DNA from: Cohnella baijiui
GTDB lineage: Bacteria; Bacillota; Bacilli; Paenibacillales; Paenibacillaceae
DNA length: 64,000 nucleotides
Direction: 5' to 3'
Assembly (NCBI RefSeq): GCF_020731285.1
Contig: NZ_JAJFOW010000016.1
Coordinates: forward strand, 1-64,000
A model generated the notes under the pieces. It searched no databases. It saw nothing but the letters and a program-made list of their open reading frames with translations, and was not told the origin of the DNA. Positions 32,580 to 41,807 of the stretch are shown piece after piece. The first letter of the stretch is position 1; every line of letters starts with the position of its first letter. The position numbers were made by a program, and so were the translations under genes.

Positions 32580-34280
32580 TTGCTTTCTTTTCGCTGGTAC
32601 GCGATTTCCGGAATTGGCTTCCTGCTCTTCCTCTTTCTCCAGGTTTTCCCGAATTCGGGTTCGCTATCGGAGCCCGGCTCGGGCCGCGTCCTGGATCGCG
32701 AAGGCACCCGCGCTCAAGCCTTGAGCTACGCTGCCGAAAAATGGGGCATCCGTCCGGATGCGGCCGATCGTGTCGAGGTCACCCATTTGTCCGACAGCGG
32801 CACGGTCGGCTACCTGTCCAAGGAACGGCTCGTCCAGACGTACGACAAGAGCTGGGACGCTCGCTTTCCGACCGATGTATACGAGGTTGACATCCGGACG
32901 TCCGGCGGCGGCGAGCGGCTCCGGCTGGCGCTGCACATGCAGACCGGCGAGCTAGTCGCCTGGACGCGGGGCGGCACCGGTGCGGGCGCGTCCGGCTTGA
33001 TCGGCCGACAGGCGGCGCCGGCCGCTTCGTCGGCTGCAGCCTCGGCCGCGGAGCCGGCCACCCGGGAGCAGACGGCCGACGCGCTCGCTTGGATCGGGCA
33101 GCTCCGCTACGACGAGAGCGAGTGGGAGCCGACGGGCGACGCTGCGCCGGACGGCGCCGTCGTGCTCCAATCCCGCAAGACCGGGCTGGGCGAGGCCCGG
33201 CTGCAGCTGCTGGTCAAGCCCGAGGAGCGGCTGACGTATCGCTACGTCCTGCCCGACGCCTATACCGCGTACATGGCCGGGCAGGAGAAAATCGCCGCGA
33301 AGCTGTCCATTTTCGGATTCGTGCTGCCGATGCTGACGCTGTTCGTGCTGGCGGTCATTTACGCGGCCACCTACAGCGGTTGGACTTCGTTCCGCCGCGG
33401 CATCTTCTTGTCCAGCGCGTTTTTCCTGCTGTATGCGGGCTTTACGTTTAACCTCAAGGCGGGGTTCCGAGCGCAGGTGGCCGCCGAGACGGGGGTGACG
33501 GGCGACGGCGGCGTAATGGGACTTTTAATCGTCAACCTGGTCATCTATGCCGCCATGGCGCTGCTGACGTACTTCAGCGCGGTCGGCGGCGACGGCCTCT
33601 GGCGGTCGATGGGCTATACGCTCTGGCCGCGATGGCGCGACCCCGGCTACGGCAGCCACGTGCTGCGCAGCGTTGGGCAGGGGTACGTGCTGGCGATGAT
33701 CCTGCTCGGCGCCCAGTCGGTCATTCTTGTCGTCCTGCAAGCTCTGTTAGGCTCCTTCTACTCGTCCGACGCCTCGCAGTCCATGTACAACATGGCCTAT
33801 CCGTGGCTCCTGCCGCTGCTCGGCTGGTGCGCCGGCATTTCGGAGGAGCTGCAGAGCCGGCTTTTCAGCATCGGCATGTTCCGCCGCTGGTTCGTCGGCG
33901 GGGCTTCCCGCCTCCTGCGGCGAGAGCCTTCGCGCAGGACCGCAGCCACGCTCACGCTGGCGGCGATGGTCCCCGCTTCGGCGATCTGGGCGTTCGGCCA
34001 CGTCGGATACGCCGTGTACCCGGTGCATACGCGGCTCATCGAGCTAACGCTCATGGGGCTGCTCTTCGGCTGGTTCATGCTGCGCTTCGGCCTGCTGACC
34101 GTCGTCTTCGCGCACGTCGTGCTGGACTCCACGCTCATGGGCGTGCAGATGTTGACCGACGGCCTGCCCGCGGACAACGGGGGCGGCATCGTCAGCTTCC
34201 TTCTGCCGGCTGTCGTCGGCATCGCCGTCTGGTGGCTGCGCAGCCGCTTCCCGGGACGCAGCGTGGCGAGGCCGCTGTAA
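32580..34280 (+). CDS. CPBP-family intramembrane metalloprotease with extracytoplasmic N-domain
   Basis: 566 residues. One N-terminal helix, an extracytoplasmic region of about 215 residues, then about eight helices. The C-terminal CPBP (Abi) motifs are present: EELQSRLFSIGMFRR (EExxxR), GHVGYAVYPVHTR, and FAHVVLDSTLMG (HxxxD). Members process membrane-bound substrates or protect against bacteriocins. The start is TTG at 32580, six bases after GGAGGGG; upstream in-frame ATG has no ribosome site. It diverges from the ktr leader and stands alone; its transcript probably includes the 52-bp array downstream. Confidence 0.88.
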   Translation: MLSFRWYAISGIGFLLFLFLQVFPNSGSLSEPGSGRVLDREGTRAQALSYAAEKWGIRPDAADRVEVTHLSDSGTVGYLSKERLVQTYDKSWDARFPTDVYEVDIRTSGGGERLRLALHMQTGELVAWTRGGTGAGASGLIGRQAAPAASSAAASAAEPATREQTADALAWIGQLRYDESEWEPTGDAAPDGAVVLQSRKTGLGEARLQLLVKPEERLTYRYVLPDAYTAYMAGQEKIAAKLSIFGFVLPMLTLFVLAVIYAATYSGWTSFRRGIFLSSAFFLLYAGFTFNLKAGFRAQVAAETGVTGDGGVMGLLIVNLVIYAAMALLTYFSAVGGDGLWRSMGYTLWPRWRDPGYGSHVLRSVGQGYVLAMILLGAQSVILVVLQALLGSFYSSDASQSMYNMAYPWLLPLLGWCAGISEELQSRLFSIGMFRRWFVGGASRLLRREPSRRTAATLTLAAMVPASAIWAFGHVGYAVYPVHTRLIELTLMGLLFGWFMLRFGLLTVVFAHVVLDSTLMGVQMLTDGLPADNGGGIVSFLLPAVVGIAVWWLRSRFPGRSVARPL

Positions 34281-34355
34281 AGGCGGCTGTCTGCGGCGGG
34301 GAGAGATGCGGATGATTTATGCATCTCCCCCCGTGCCGCCAATTTCTCTCGTGCC

Positions 34356-34612
34356 CGAGTTAATCGGTTTTTCTGCACATCTCCTCGCCTTTCACCCCAC
34401 TTACGCCCGAGATATTCGGTATTTCCGCACAACTCCTCACCCTCCACCTCACTTTCGCCCGAGTTATTCGGTTTTTCCGTACATCTACTCGCCTTCCACC
34501 CTACGTACGCCCGAGTTAGTCGGTTTTTCTGCACATCTCCTCGCCTTTCACCCCACTTACGCCCGAGTTAATCGGTTTTTTCGCACATCTCCTCCCCGTT
34601 CCCGTCTGCGGC
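34356..34612. repeat. Five-copy tandem array, 52-bp period
   Basis: Units begin CGAG(T/A)TA at 34356, 34408, 34460, 34512 and 34564, exactly 52 bp apart. The consensus begins CGAGTTAATCGGTTTTTC and ends CACCCCACTTACGCC. The core CCGAGTTAATCGG has short self-complementary arms. The same core recurs at 40590-40800 with different linkers. It lies between the CPBP stop and the shared terminator, so in the 3' untranslated region. Confidence 0.9.
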
Positions 34613-34630
34613 TCCCCATGTTTGCCCAAT

Positions 34631-34672
34631 CAAAAAAGGGAGCCGAAGCTTTCGCTTCGCGCTCCCTTTTTG
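34631..34672. terminator. Strong bidirectional terminator
   Basis: AAAAAGGGAGC-CGAAGC and GCTTCG-CGCTCCCTTTTT pair with T runs on both strands. It lies between the convergent CPBP and uvrC genes. Confidence 0.92.
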
Positions 34673-34676
34673 AGCC

Positions 34677-36830
34677 TTACATTTCGGTGCCTTGAACCTC
34701 CGCCTCGGCCCCGAGCCCTTCCGTCTCGGCCCCGAGCCCCTCGGGCTCGGCTGCGGCAGCGGCGCCCTTAGCCCCGCCTTCCTCGTCGTTCAACGCCTCG
34801 AGAATCCGCTTGGCAAGCGACTCGCCGATGGATAGCGGCTTGAAGTCGGCGACGGACGCCTCGCGGATCGCCTTGAGCGAGCCAAAGTGCTTGAGCAGCT
34901 GCTTCCGCCGCTTCTCCCCGATGCCCGGGATTGCGTCGAGACGCGAGGCAATCATCGACTTGGCCCGCTTTTCGCGGTGGAACGTGATGGCGAAGCGGTG
35001 CACCTCGTCCTGGATGCGCTGGAGAAGATAAAATTCCTGGCTGTCGCGCGGCAGCGGCACCACCTCCGGCGGATCGCCGACGAGCAGCTGCGCGGTGCGG
35101 TGCTTGTCGTCCTTGGCGAGCCCGCAGACCGGTACGTCGAGCCCGAGCTCGTTGACGAGCACGTCGACGGCCGACGCGATCTGCCCTTTGCCTCCGTCGA
35201 TGACGATCAGGTCCGGCAGCGCCAATCCTTCTTTCAGGACGCGCTCGTACCGCCGGCGGATGACCTCCCGCATCGTCTCGTAATCGTCCGGCCCCTGCAC
35301 CGTCCGCACGTTGTACTTGCGATACTCCTTGCGATCCGGCTTGCCGTCCGTGAAGACGACCATCGCCGACACCGGCGAGGCGCCTTGGATGTTGGAGTTG
35401 TCGAACGCCTCGATGCGGTGCGCCGACGGGATTCCGATCCACTCGGCAAGGCCCGCCGCCGCCTTTACGCTGCGCTCCTCGTCCCGGGCGATGAGCCGGA
35501 ATTTCTCCTCCAGCGCGACGCGGGCGTTGCCGCAGGCCATGTTCACGAGCTGGCGCTTGGACCCGCGTTTGGGCACCGCGACCTTGATGCGCAGCCAGCT
35601 GCGCAGCGACTCGCCGATGTCGCCGCCCTCTTCGCTCGCGGCCTCCTCGCCGCCAGCCTCCTCGTCCGCCGACTCGGACAAGCTGGCGAGGATCGCCTCG
35701 ACGCGCTCCGGCGTTGCCGTGCCGTCCGCATCGGCGATGGCCTCCGCGGCATCGCCTGCAGCTGCCGCCCCCGAGACCACCGTCGCGGCAGTTTTTCCAT
35801 GCTCGCCCGAAGACGTCCCTGCGGCCGGTGCCGCGCTTTCCGGAGCAGCGTGCTCCGGGGCGGGCGGCAGCAGCATTTCGCGGGGCAGCGCCGGATTTTC
35901 GCTATAATATTGCGTCACGTAAGTCATGAAGTCCTCGTACGCCTCCCCGTAATACGGAAAAACGGAAACGTGGCGCTGGATCATTTTCCCCTGCCGCATA
36001 TAAAGAATCTGCACGCACATCCAACCTTTGTCGACGGCGTAGCCGAACACGTCGCGGTCCATCGCGTCCGTCATCGTGATCGTCTGCTTTTCCATGAGCG
36101 ATTCGATCGCGACGATCTGGTCCCGGTACTCGCGCGCCCGCTCGAACGCCAGTTCCTCGGCCGCCACCTCCATTTTGCGCTGAAGCTCGCGCTTGATTTC
36201 CCCGTGCCCCCCGTTCAGAAAACGCGTCATCTCGCCGACCATCCGCTCGTACTCGGACGGCTCGACGGGGTACTCGCAAGGCGCGACGCATTGTCCCAGA
36301 TGGTAGTAGAGGCACACCTTATCCGGCAGCGTGTTGCATTTGCGCAGCGGATACAGCCGGTCGAGCAGCTTCTTCGTCTCTTGGGCGGCATAGGCGTTCG
36401 GGTATGGACCGAAGTACTTCGCCTTGTCCTTGAGGACGCGCCGGGTCACCTCGAGCTTCGGATGCTTTTCGTTCGTAATTTTTAAGTAGGGAAACGACTT
36501 ATCGTCCTTCAGCAGGACATTATAACGGGGGAGGTGCTGCTTGATCAGATTGCACTCGAGGATCAGCGCCTCCATGTTGCTAGCCGTTACGATATATTCG
36601 AAATCCCGGATTTCCGAGACGAGACGCTGCGTCTTGACGTTGTGGCTGCCGATAAAGTACGAGCGAACGCGGTTTTTCAGCACTTTGGCCTTGCCCACGT
36701 AGATGATCGTGCCTTCGCCATTCTTCATCAGGTAGCAGCCCGGCCGGTCGGGCAGCAGCGCCAGCTTGTTGCGGATGCGCTCGCTGGCGCGATCGCGATC
36801 CGCCTGCGATTCGGTTTGAAGGGTATCCAT
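34677..36830 (-). CDS. uvrC: Excinuclease ABC subunit C with acidic/alanine insert
   Basis: 717 residues against the usual 590-620. GIY-YIG nuclease domain (about 24-105: [20 protein letters not shown]), UVR motif (about 208-245), RNase H-like C-terminal nuclease (about 440-620: [23 protein letters not shown]) and a helix-hairpin-helix tail ([18 protein letters not shown]). It makes both cuts around UvrB-bound DNA lesions. Residues about 326-408 are an Ala/Glu/Gly-rich stretch between the UVR region and second nuclease, and the end has a repeated [14 protein letters not shown]-type tail; neither is normal for UvrC. ATG at 36830 follows GGGAGG. Confidence 0.97.
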   Translation of the reverse strand: MDTLQTESQADRDRASERIRNKLALLPDRPGCYLMKNGEGTIIYVGKAKVLKNRVRSYFIGSHNVKTQRLVSEIRDFEYIVTASNMEALILECNLIKQHLPRYNVLLKDDKSFPYLKITNEKHPKLEVTRRVLKDKAKYFGPYPNAYAAQETKKLLDRLYPLRKCNTLPDKVCLYYHLGQCVAPCEYPVEPSEYERMVGEMTRFLNGGHGEIKRELQRKMEVAAEELAFERAREYRDQIVAIESLMEKQTITMTDAMDRDVFGYAVDKGWMCVQILYMRQGKMIQRHVSVFPYYGEAYEDFMTYVTQYYSENPALPREMLLPPAPEHAAPESAAPAAGTSSGEHGKTAATVVSGAAAAGDAAEAIADADGTATPERVEAILASLSESADEEAGGEEAASEEGGDIGESLRSWLRIKVAVPKRGSKRQLVNMACGNARVALEEKFRLIARDEERSVKAAAGLAEWIGIPSAHRIEAFDNSNIQGASPVSAMVVFTDGKPDRKEYRKYNVRTVQGPDDYETMREVIRRRYERVLKEGLALPDLIVIDGGKGQIASAVDVLVNELGLDVPVCGLAKDDKHRTAQLLVGDPPEVVPLPRDSQEFYLLQRIQDEVHRFAITFHREKRAKSMIASRLDAIPGIGEKRRKQLLKHFGSLKAIREASVADFKPLSIGESLAKRILEALNDEEGGAKGAAAAAEPEGLGAETEGLGAEAEVQGTEM

Positions 36831-36928
36831 AATAACATGCCTCCCGCTTGGATCGGTGAATCCCGCACCCTTCATTGTACCACACCGCGGCGGGCGGAGC
36901 TTGTCGCAAACTTGTCACCTGGATGCCT

Positions 36929-36957
36929 TTACAACAAATTGGGATGTTGGGTATACT
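36929..36957 (+). promoter_or_regulatory. Sigma-A promoter of yqzM
   Basis: TTACAA (36929-36934) and TATACT (36952-36957) are 17 bp apart, about 30 bp before the start of the small gene. Confidence 0.65.
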
Positions 36958-36987
36958 AGGATTAACGATCGTGTCAGGAGGCCCCCC

Positions 36988-37134
36988 ATGGAAAACGTTC
37001 AAGATCCACGGCAGCATATCAACGAAGAGCCGCGCGACGATCTTCACGACCTTGTCGTCGGTTTCGGCGGCATGTTAGGCTTCATGTTCATCGTGTTCCT
37101 CATCGCGGTGATCGTGAAGTACGTGATTACCTAA
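36988..37134 (+). CDS. yqzM: YqzM-family small membrane protein
   Basis: 48 residues: a charged N-terminus (NVQDPRQHINEEPRDDLHDL) and one hydrophobic helix ending in VIVKYVIT, which resembles the ending of Bacillus YqzM (roughly 44 residues). It starts after TCAGGAGG. Its function is not known. It has its own promoter and terminator. Confidence 0.75.
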   Translation: MENVQDPRQHINEEPRDDLHDLVVGFGGMLGFMFIVFLIAVIVKYVIT

Positions 37135-37158
37135 AATCGCTCGCCTGAGGTTCAGGAG

Positions 37159-37198
37159 CATCCCCATCGCCTTGCCGGCGGCTGAGGGATGTTTTTTT
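37159..37198 (+). terminator. Terminator of yqzM
   Basis: CATCCC...GGGATG with an inner GCC/GGC pair, followed by seven T on the plus strand. Confidence 0.8.
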
Positions 37199-37205
37199 AT
37201 GCCGC

Positions 37206-37237
37206 AAAAGGCCCGTTCGCGCTGCGAACGGGCCTTC
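37206..37237 (-). terminator. Terminator of the sulfate operon
   Basis: AAGGCCCGTTCGC and GCGAACGGGCCTT form a perfect 13-bp stem, followed on the minus strand by TTTTGC, 31 bp after the yezD stop. Confidence 0.75.
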
Positions 37238-37267
37238 TCGCTTATGGAGACAACGAAGACGATACGG

Positions 37268-37471
37268 TTATTTCGATGCGGTTCCGCCTTGGGAGGCGTC
37301 GCGCGCGGCGCGGCGTTCCGCCACTTCGTCGAAGCGGCGGCGCTCCGTGCGTTCGATCTGCACGATGCGTCCGTCGTGCACCACGATCTGGACATTGCCG
37401 TACTGCAGGCCGGTCACCGCATCGGTGATGCGTTCGATCCAGCTCTCGTTCAATTCCAACGGCTTCGCCAT
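37268..37471 (-). CDS. yezD: YezD-family protein (DUF2292)
   Basis: 67 residues. The core GLQYGNVQIVVHDGRIVQIERTER is the DUF2292 signature. YezD-type proteins are small cytoplasmic proteins encoded near sulfur-assimilation genes and controlled with them. Here it closes the sbp-cysT-cysW operon, 28 bp after cysW. The ATG at 37471 follows AAAAAGGAGTGG. The biochemical role is unknown. Confidence 0.88.
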   Translation of the reverse strand: MAKPLELNESWIERITDAVTGLQYGNVQIVVHDGRIVQIERTERRRFDEVAERRAARDASQGGTASK

Positions 37472-37499
37472 GGCCAACCACTCCTTTTTCGTAGGGTTC

Positions 37500-38375
37500 C
37501 TATTCCTTGTGACGGCTCCGGACCAAACGGCCCTCGATGAGTCCTTTGACGACGAGCGTGACGATGGCAAGCAGCATGAGCAGCGATGCGACGGCGAACG
37601 AGGCGGTGTACTGGTACTCGTTGTACAAAATCTCGATATGAAGCGGAAGCGTATTCGTCTCGCCCCGGATATGCCCGGAGACGACCGATACGGCGCCGAA
37701 CTCGCCCATGGCCCTGGCGTTGCAGAGAATGATGCCGTAGAGCAGGCCCCACTTGATGTTCGGGAGCGTGACCTTGAAGAAGATCCGCCAGCCTTTGGCT
37801 CCGAGGCTCACCGCCGCTTCCTCGTCCTGCGTCCCCTGCGTCTCCATGAGCGGGATGAGCTCGCGGGCGACGAACGGGAATGTGACAAACATGGTGGCGA
37901 GGATGATGCCCGGCGTCGCGAACACGATCTTGTAGCCGTGGTCGATGAGCCAAGGCCCGAGCAGCCCTTGGGCGCCGAACAGCAGAATGTAGACCAGGCC
38001 GGAGATAACCGGCGACACCGCGAACGGCAGGTCGATCAGCGTGATGAGCAAGTTTTTGCCGCGAAAACGGAATTTGGTGATCGCCCAGGCGGCAGCGGCG
38101 CCGAACAGCGTGTTGAGCGGAACGGCGATGAGCGCGGTGAGGAGCGTCAGCCTTAGTGCGGACAGCGCATCCGGCTCGGAGATGGCGGAAACGTAAGCTT
38201 CCCACCCTTTGCGGAACGCCTGCGCGATGACCGTGATCATCGGCAGCACGACGACGAGTCCCACGAACAGCAGCGCGATCGTGATTAAGGTGATGCGGAC
38301 GGCCCGCGATTCGTTCAAATGCTTCGGGCGCTGCTCTGCGGACAGCTCGGTGACGGTCGTAACGGCTCCAGCCAT
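37500..38375 (-). CDS. cysW: Sulfate ABC transporter permease CysW
   Basis: 291 residues with six membrane helices. The cytoplasmic EAA loop reads [21 protein letters not shown], the contact with the ATPase, and [21 protein letters not shown] is specific for CysW-type sulfate/thiosulfate permeases. The ATG at 38375 follows AAAGGAGGG. The partner CysT lies 13 bp upstream. No cysA ATPase gene is present here, so the ATPase must be encoded elsewhere, as occurs in Paenibacillus-like genomes. Confidence 0.95.
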   Translation of the reverse strand: MAGAVTTVTELSAEQRPKHLNESRAVRITLITIALLFVGLVVVLPMITVIAQAFRKGWEAYVSAISEPDALSALRLTLLTALIAVPLNTLFGAAAAWAITKFRFRGKNLLITLIDLPFAVSPVISGLVYILLFGAQGLLGPWLIDHGYKIVFATPGIILATMFVTFPFVARELIPLMETQGTQDEEAAVSLGAKGWRIFFKVTLPNIKWGLLYGIILCNARAMGEFGAVSVVSGHIRGETNTLPLHIEILYNEYQYTASFAVASLLMLLAIVTLVVKGLIEGRLVRSRHKE

Positions 38376-38388
38376 CGCGATCCCTCCT

Positions 38389-39225
38389 TTAGGCCGACCG
38401 CAGACGGCGGTTGGTCCACCGTTGCAGCGAGTTGATGAGCAGCAGCAGCGCGAACGAGATGAGCAGCAGGACAAGCGCGATCGCGGTCGCTTGGCTGTAT
38501 TCGTATTGTTCGAGCTTCGTAATGATGAGCAGCGGCGTAATCTCGGTCTTCATCGGCATGTTGCCGGAGATGAAGACGACGGACCCGTACTCCCCGATCC
38601 CGCGGGAGAACGCGAGCGCGAATCCCGTGAGCAGCGGCGGAACGAGCTCGGGCAGCAGCACCTTGCGGAACGTCCGCCAGCGGTAGGCGCCCAGCAGGAC
38701 GGCCGCCTCCTCCGTGTCCTTCTCCAGCTCCTGGAGCACCGGCTGCACCGTCCGCACGACAAACGGCAGGCCGATGAACACGAGCGCCACCGAAATGCCG
38801 AGCGGCGTGTACGCGACCTTGATGCCGAGCGGCTCGAGCAGCGAGCCGATCCAGCCGTTCGGCGCATAGATCGCCGTCAGCGCGATGCCGGCGACCGCCG
38901 TCGGCAGGGCGAACGGCAGATCGATCAGGCCGTCGACGATCTTTTTGCCGGGGAACCGGTACCGCACAAGCACCCAGGCGACCAAGAGGCCGAACACGAC
39001 GTTGACCAAGGCGGCGAAAAACGCGGTGAGCAGGCTCACTCTGTAGGAGGCGAGCACGCGTGCGCTCGTCACCGTGTCCCAGAACTGCGGCAGCGTCAAG
39101 CCCGCCGTCTTGACGACGAGCCCCGCCAGCGGGATGAGCACGATCAAACTCAGGTACAGCACGGTAAAACCCAGCGTGAACCGAAATCCCGGCAGCACTT
39201 GTCTGCGATTGCGGATAGTAGCCAT
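38389..39225 (-). CDS. cysT: Sulfate ABC transporter permease CysT
   Basis: 278 residues, six helices. The EAA loop [20 protein letters not shown] and [17 protein letters not shown] identify CysT (CysU). It forms a heterodimeric channel with CysW. It lies 27 bp after the binding-protein gene. Confidence 0.95.
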   Translation of the reverse strand: MATIRNRRQVLPGFRFTLGFTVLYLSLIVLIPLAGLVVKTAGLTLPQFWDTVTSARVLASYRVSLLTAFFAALVNVVFGLLVAWVLVRYRFPGKKIVDGLIDLPFALPTAVAGIALTAIYAPNGWIGSLLEPLGIKVAYTPLGISVALVFIGLPFVVRTVQPVLQELEKDTEEAAVLLGAYRWRTFRKVLLPELVPPLLTGFALAFSRGIGEYGSVVFISGNMPMKTEITPLLIITKLEQYEYSQATAIALVLLLISFALLLLINSLQRWTNRRLRSA

Positions 39226-39252
39226 GATAGTCGCCCGTCCCCCGTCGTCCGA

Positions 39253-40338
39253 TTAAGAGCCTTTGGTGTAGATCTGATCGAACGTGCCGCCGTCCGCGAA
39301 ATGCTTCGCCTGCGCGACCTTCCAGCCGCCGAAGTCCGCGTCGATCGTCAGCAGGTTCAGCTCGGGGAACTGATCCTTGTACTTGTCGGCCACTTCCTGC
39401 AGGCGGGGACGGTAAAAGTTCTGCGCCGCGATTTCTTGGCCTTCCGGCGTGTACAGGTACTTCAGATACGCTTCGGCTACTTCGCGGGTGCCCTTCTTGT
39501 CGACAACCTTGTCGACGACGGCGACCGGCGGCTCGGCCAGGATGCTGAGCGAAGGGGTGACGATCTCGAACGCGTCGCCGTACTCCTTCTTGGCGAGATA
39601 GGCTTCATTCTCCCAAGCAAGCAGCACGTCGCCGATCTTGCGCTCGACGAACGTGGTCGTGGCACCGCGGGCGCCGGTATCGAGCACCGGGACGTTGTCG
39701 AACAGCTGCTTCATGAATTCCTTGACCTTGGCTTCGTCGCCGTTGTTCTGCTTTAGCGCGTAGCCCCAGGCCGCCAAATAGTTCCAGCGTGCGCCGCCCG
39801 ACGTCTTCGGGTTCGGCGTGATGACCTGTACGCCCTTCTTGATCAGATCGTCCCAGTCCTTGATGCCTTTCGGATTGCCTTTGCGAACGAGGAATACGAT
39901 CGTCGATGTGTACGGCGAGCTGTTGGATTCGAATGCGTTTTGCCAGTCGGACTTCAGCAGGCCTTTGTCGGCGAGCGCGTCGATGTCGTAAGCAAGCGCC
40001 AGCGTGACGACGTCGGCATCGAGTCCGTCGAGGACTTGCCGGCTCTGTGCGCCGGAACCGCCGTGGGACTGGTTGATCTTGACCGTCTGGCCGGTCTCCT
40101 GCTTCCAATGCTCGGCGAAGCTCTTGTTGAAGGCGGCGTACAGCTCGCGCGTCGGATCGTAGGACACGTTAAGCAGTTCCACCGACTTCGGCACTTTGCC
40201 GCCCGCGCTCGGGCTCGCTCCCTGACTGCCGCTCGGGCTGGCGCTTCCTTCGTTGTTTTTGCCACCGCCGCAAGCGGACAAAACGGACACGATCAAGGCC
40301 ACGACGACGAGCAAGCGAATGGACTTCAGATTACGCAT
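39253..40338 (-). CDS. sbp: Sulfate-binding lipoprotein
   Basis: 361 residues. Signal and lipobox [16 protein letters not shown] (lipid-anchored Cys), a Ser/Gly linker, then a type 2 periplasmic-binding fold. [26 protein letters not shown] and [17 protein letters not shown] hold the sulfate-binding Ser/Gly/Trp residues. First gene of the operon, after GGAGAAGGAG. A good sigma-A promoter lies about 75 bp upstream. Confidence 0.96.
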   Translation of the reverse strand: MRNLKSIRLLVVVALIVSVLSACGGGKNNEGSASPSGSQGASPSAGGKVPKSVELLNVSYDPTRELYAAFNKSFAEHWKQETGQTVKINQSHGGSGAQSRQVLDGLDADVVTLALAYDIDALADKGLLKSDWQNAFESNSSPYTSTIVFLVRKGNPKGIKDWDDLIKKGVQVITPNPKTSGGARWNYLAAWGYALKQNNGDEAKVKEFMKQLFDNVPVLDTGARGATTTFVERKIGDVLLAWENEAYLAKKEYGDAFEIVTPSLSILAEPPVAVVDKVVDKKGTREVAEAYLKYLYTPEGQEIAAQNFYRPRLQEVADKYKDQFPELNLLTIDADFGGWKVAQAKHFADGGTFDQIYTKGS

Positions 40339-40413
40339 GGGGTACGCTCCTTCTCCGGTGTTCCGGTAGTAAGTTTTAGATTATTCCTACCCGTTTAGTT
40401 GGTATTGATGGAA

Positions 40414-40443
40414 TCATAGCAGTCGGGTAGGTTTAGTGTCAAT
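40414..40443 (-). promoter_or_regulatory. Sigma-A promoter of the sulfate operon, with inverted repeat
   Basis: On the minus strand TTGACA (40438-40443) and TATGAT (40414-40419) are 18 bp apart. CCTACCCG inside the spacer and CGGGTAGG about 30 bp downstream form an inverted repeat around the -10, a possible operator for a sulfur regulator. It does not match the CymR box I know. Confidence 0.7.
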
Positions 40444-40495
40444 AAGTTCCTCTTCAACAATATATAAAAAAAATTGATAATTGGGCACTCCAAAT

Positions 40496-40531
40496 AAAAA
40501 AGCGCTATACCCCGGAAAGGGCATAACGCTG
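40496..40531 (-). terminator. Terminator of dnaB-dnaI, beyond a repeat array
   Basis: The imperfect stem AGCGTTATGCCC/GGGGTATAGCGCT is followed on the minus strand by six T. It lies about 285 bp after the dnaI stop, so the 52-bp array would be part of the dnaI transcript. The stretch 40532-40590 shows nothing else. Confidence 0.7.
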
Positions 40532-40589
40532 CAGTATAATTTATGAAGTTATGCTAAAAGCGGCGTTGCTTTGTATCCTGAATCAAGCT

Positions 40590-40800
40590 CATTCACACTG
40601 AGATAATCGAATTTTGCTGGTATCTCCTGCCGGATCGGGCCTGCTCACGCTGCGTTAACCGCATTCTGTGGGTATCTCCCCCGAATCGCACCTGTACACG
40701 CCGAGTTAACCGCTTTTTTCGCTTATCTCCCGTGGGCTCGCGCCCACGCACACCAAGATAACCGCCTTCACCGGTTGTCTCTCCCCCCGTACGCCGGTCC
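40590..40800. repeat. Four-copy array, about 52-bp period, same core as the 34-kb array
   Basis: The core GAGTTAACCG or a variant (GAGATAATCG, GCGTTAACCG, AAGATAACCG) starts at 40600, 40652, 40703 and 40755. Each is followed by a T-rich stretch and (T)ATCTCC, in the same order and spacing as the five units at 34356. Linkers differ (one contains CGTGGGCTCGCGCCCACG, a hairpin). Confidence 0.85.
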
Positions 40801-40814
40801 TCGCCGCTCGGCGC

Positions 40815-41765
40815 CTAGCCCCGCTGGTTGCGGCCCCGCACGTGCACGACGTCCACGAACGGCCGGATGCGATCCATGAGCCGCTGGCCCTTGTGCATCT
40901 CTTCGCCTTCCTTGTGCGTGAAGCTGAAGTGGCGCTCCAGCGCCTCCAAGTCGTGATTCGACGTGTAGAAGGTCGGCTTGCGGTTCATCCGGGCGTTCAG
41001 GATGGCGCCGAGCACATGATCGCGGACCCAGGGGCTGAGGTTCTCCGCCCCGATGTCGTCGAAGACGAGCAGGTCTGCCTCCTTCATGAGCGCGAGCGTC
41101 TCCTTCAGCTTCTGCGGCTCCATCATGAGCGCCTTGGCGTCCTCGACGAATTCCGGCATGTAGACGATGACGCCGGACAGCCCTTCCTTGGCCAGCTCGT
41201 GCAGCAGGAAAGCCGCCATATACGTTTTGCCCGTGCCGAAGCTCCCCATCAGGTACAGCCCTTTTTTCTGGAGGCCGTTCGTCTGCGTATCGTAAACGTA
41301 TTGGTGCAGCTGATTGACCGCGCGGCGGCGCTCGGGATCCAGCTCGACCATTTCGAGCGGATCGTAGCCGTCCTCGAAAAAGTCGACGTCCAAATAAAAG
41401 CTCGTCACCCGCTTGCGCAGCTGGCGCTCCTGCTCGTACGCGGTCCATTTGCCGCAGGCGGTCTTATGGTCGTACACCTGCCAGCGTCCGTTCACTTCCG
41501 CGCAGGTGATCCGGGTAAAATGCCCCTGCATATCGTTCGGGCATCGCTCCAGTCCCGGGCATTCGCGGCAGTTGCGATACTCGGTCGAGCATTGGTGGAG
41601 ACGGTTCAGGTTGGCCCGCAGGGCGGCGTCGTCCAAGCCGGGATACCGTTCCCGCAGCTTGGCCACGAGCGGATCGCGCAACACGCGCTCCGCCGTCCGC
41701 TCCGCGTCCTGCATCGCAGCGGAGGCGCCCCTCCAGCGTTGCAGCGCTTCTGCCATGGATTCCAT
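40815..41765 (-). CDS. dnaI: Primosomal protein DnaI (helicase loader)
   Basis: 316 residues: an N-terminal helicase-binding domain with a cysteine group (CSTEYRNCRECPGLERCP, about 58-75), which binds zinc in DnaI, and a C-terminal AAA+ domain with GSFGTGKTY (Walker A) and LLVFDDIGAE (Walker B). It loads the replicative helicase DnaC at origins and restarts. It follows dnaB by 42 bp, the standard firmicute order. Confidence 0.95.
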   Translation of the reverse strand: MESMAEALQRWRGASAAMQDAERTAERVLRDPLVAKLRERYPGLDDAALRANLNRLHQCSTEYRNCRECPGLERCPNDMQGHFTRITCAEVNGRWQVYDHKTACGKWTAYEQERQLRKRVTSFYLDVDFFEDGYDPLEMVELDPERRRAVNQLHQYVYDTQTNGLQKKGLYLMGSFGTGKTYMAAFLLHELAKEGLSGVIVYMPEFVEDAKALMMEPQKLKETLALMKEADLLVFDDIGAENLSPWVRDHVLGAILNARMNRKPTFYTSNHDLEALERHFSFTHKEGEEMHKGQRLMDRIRPFVDVVHVRGRNQRG

Positions 41766-41807
41766 CCGCTTCGCTCCTTTCCTTAGGGTCGATCGAATTC
41801 AATACGT

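Noticed and set aside
34306-34695. 129-residue frame with repeated AHLLAFHPTYAR-like segments
   Set aside because: Produced by the 52-bp array; the frame shifts between units and has no ribosome site.
37172-37540. 122-residue plus-strand frame over yezD
   Set aside because: Antisense shadow of yezD and cysW; the yezD product has a clear family signature.
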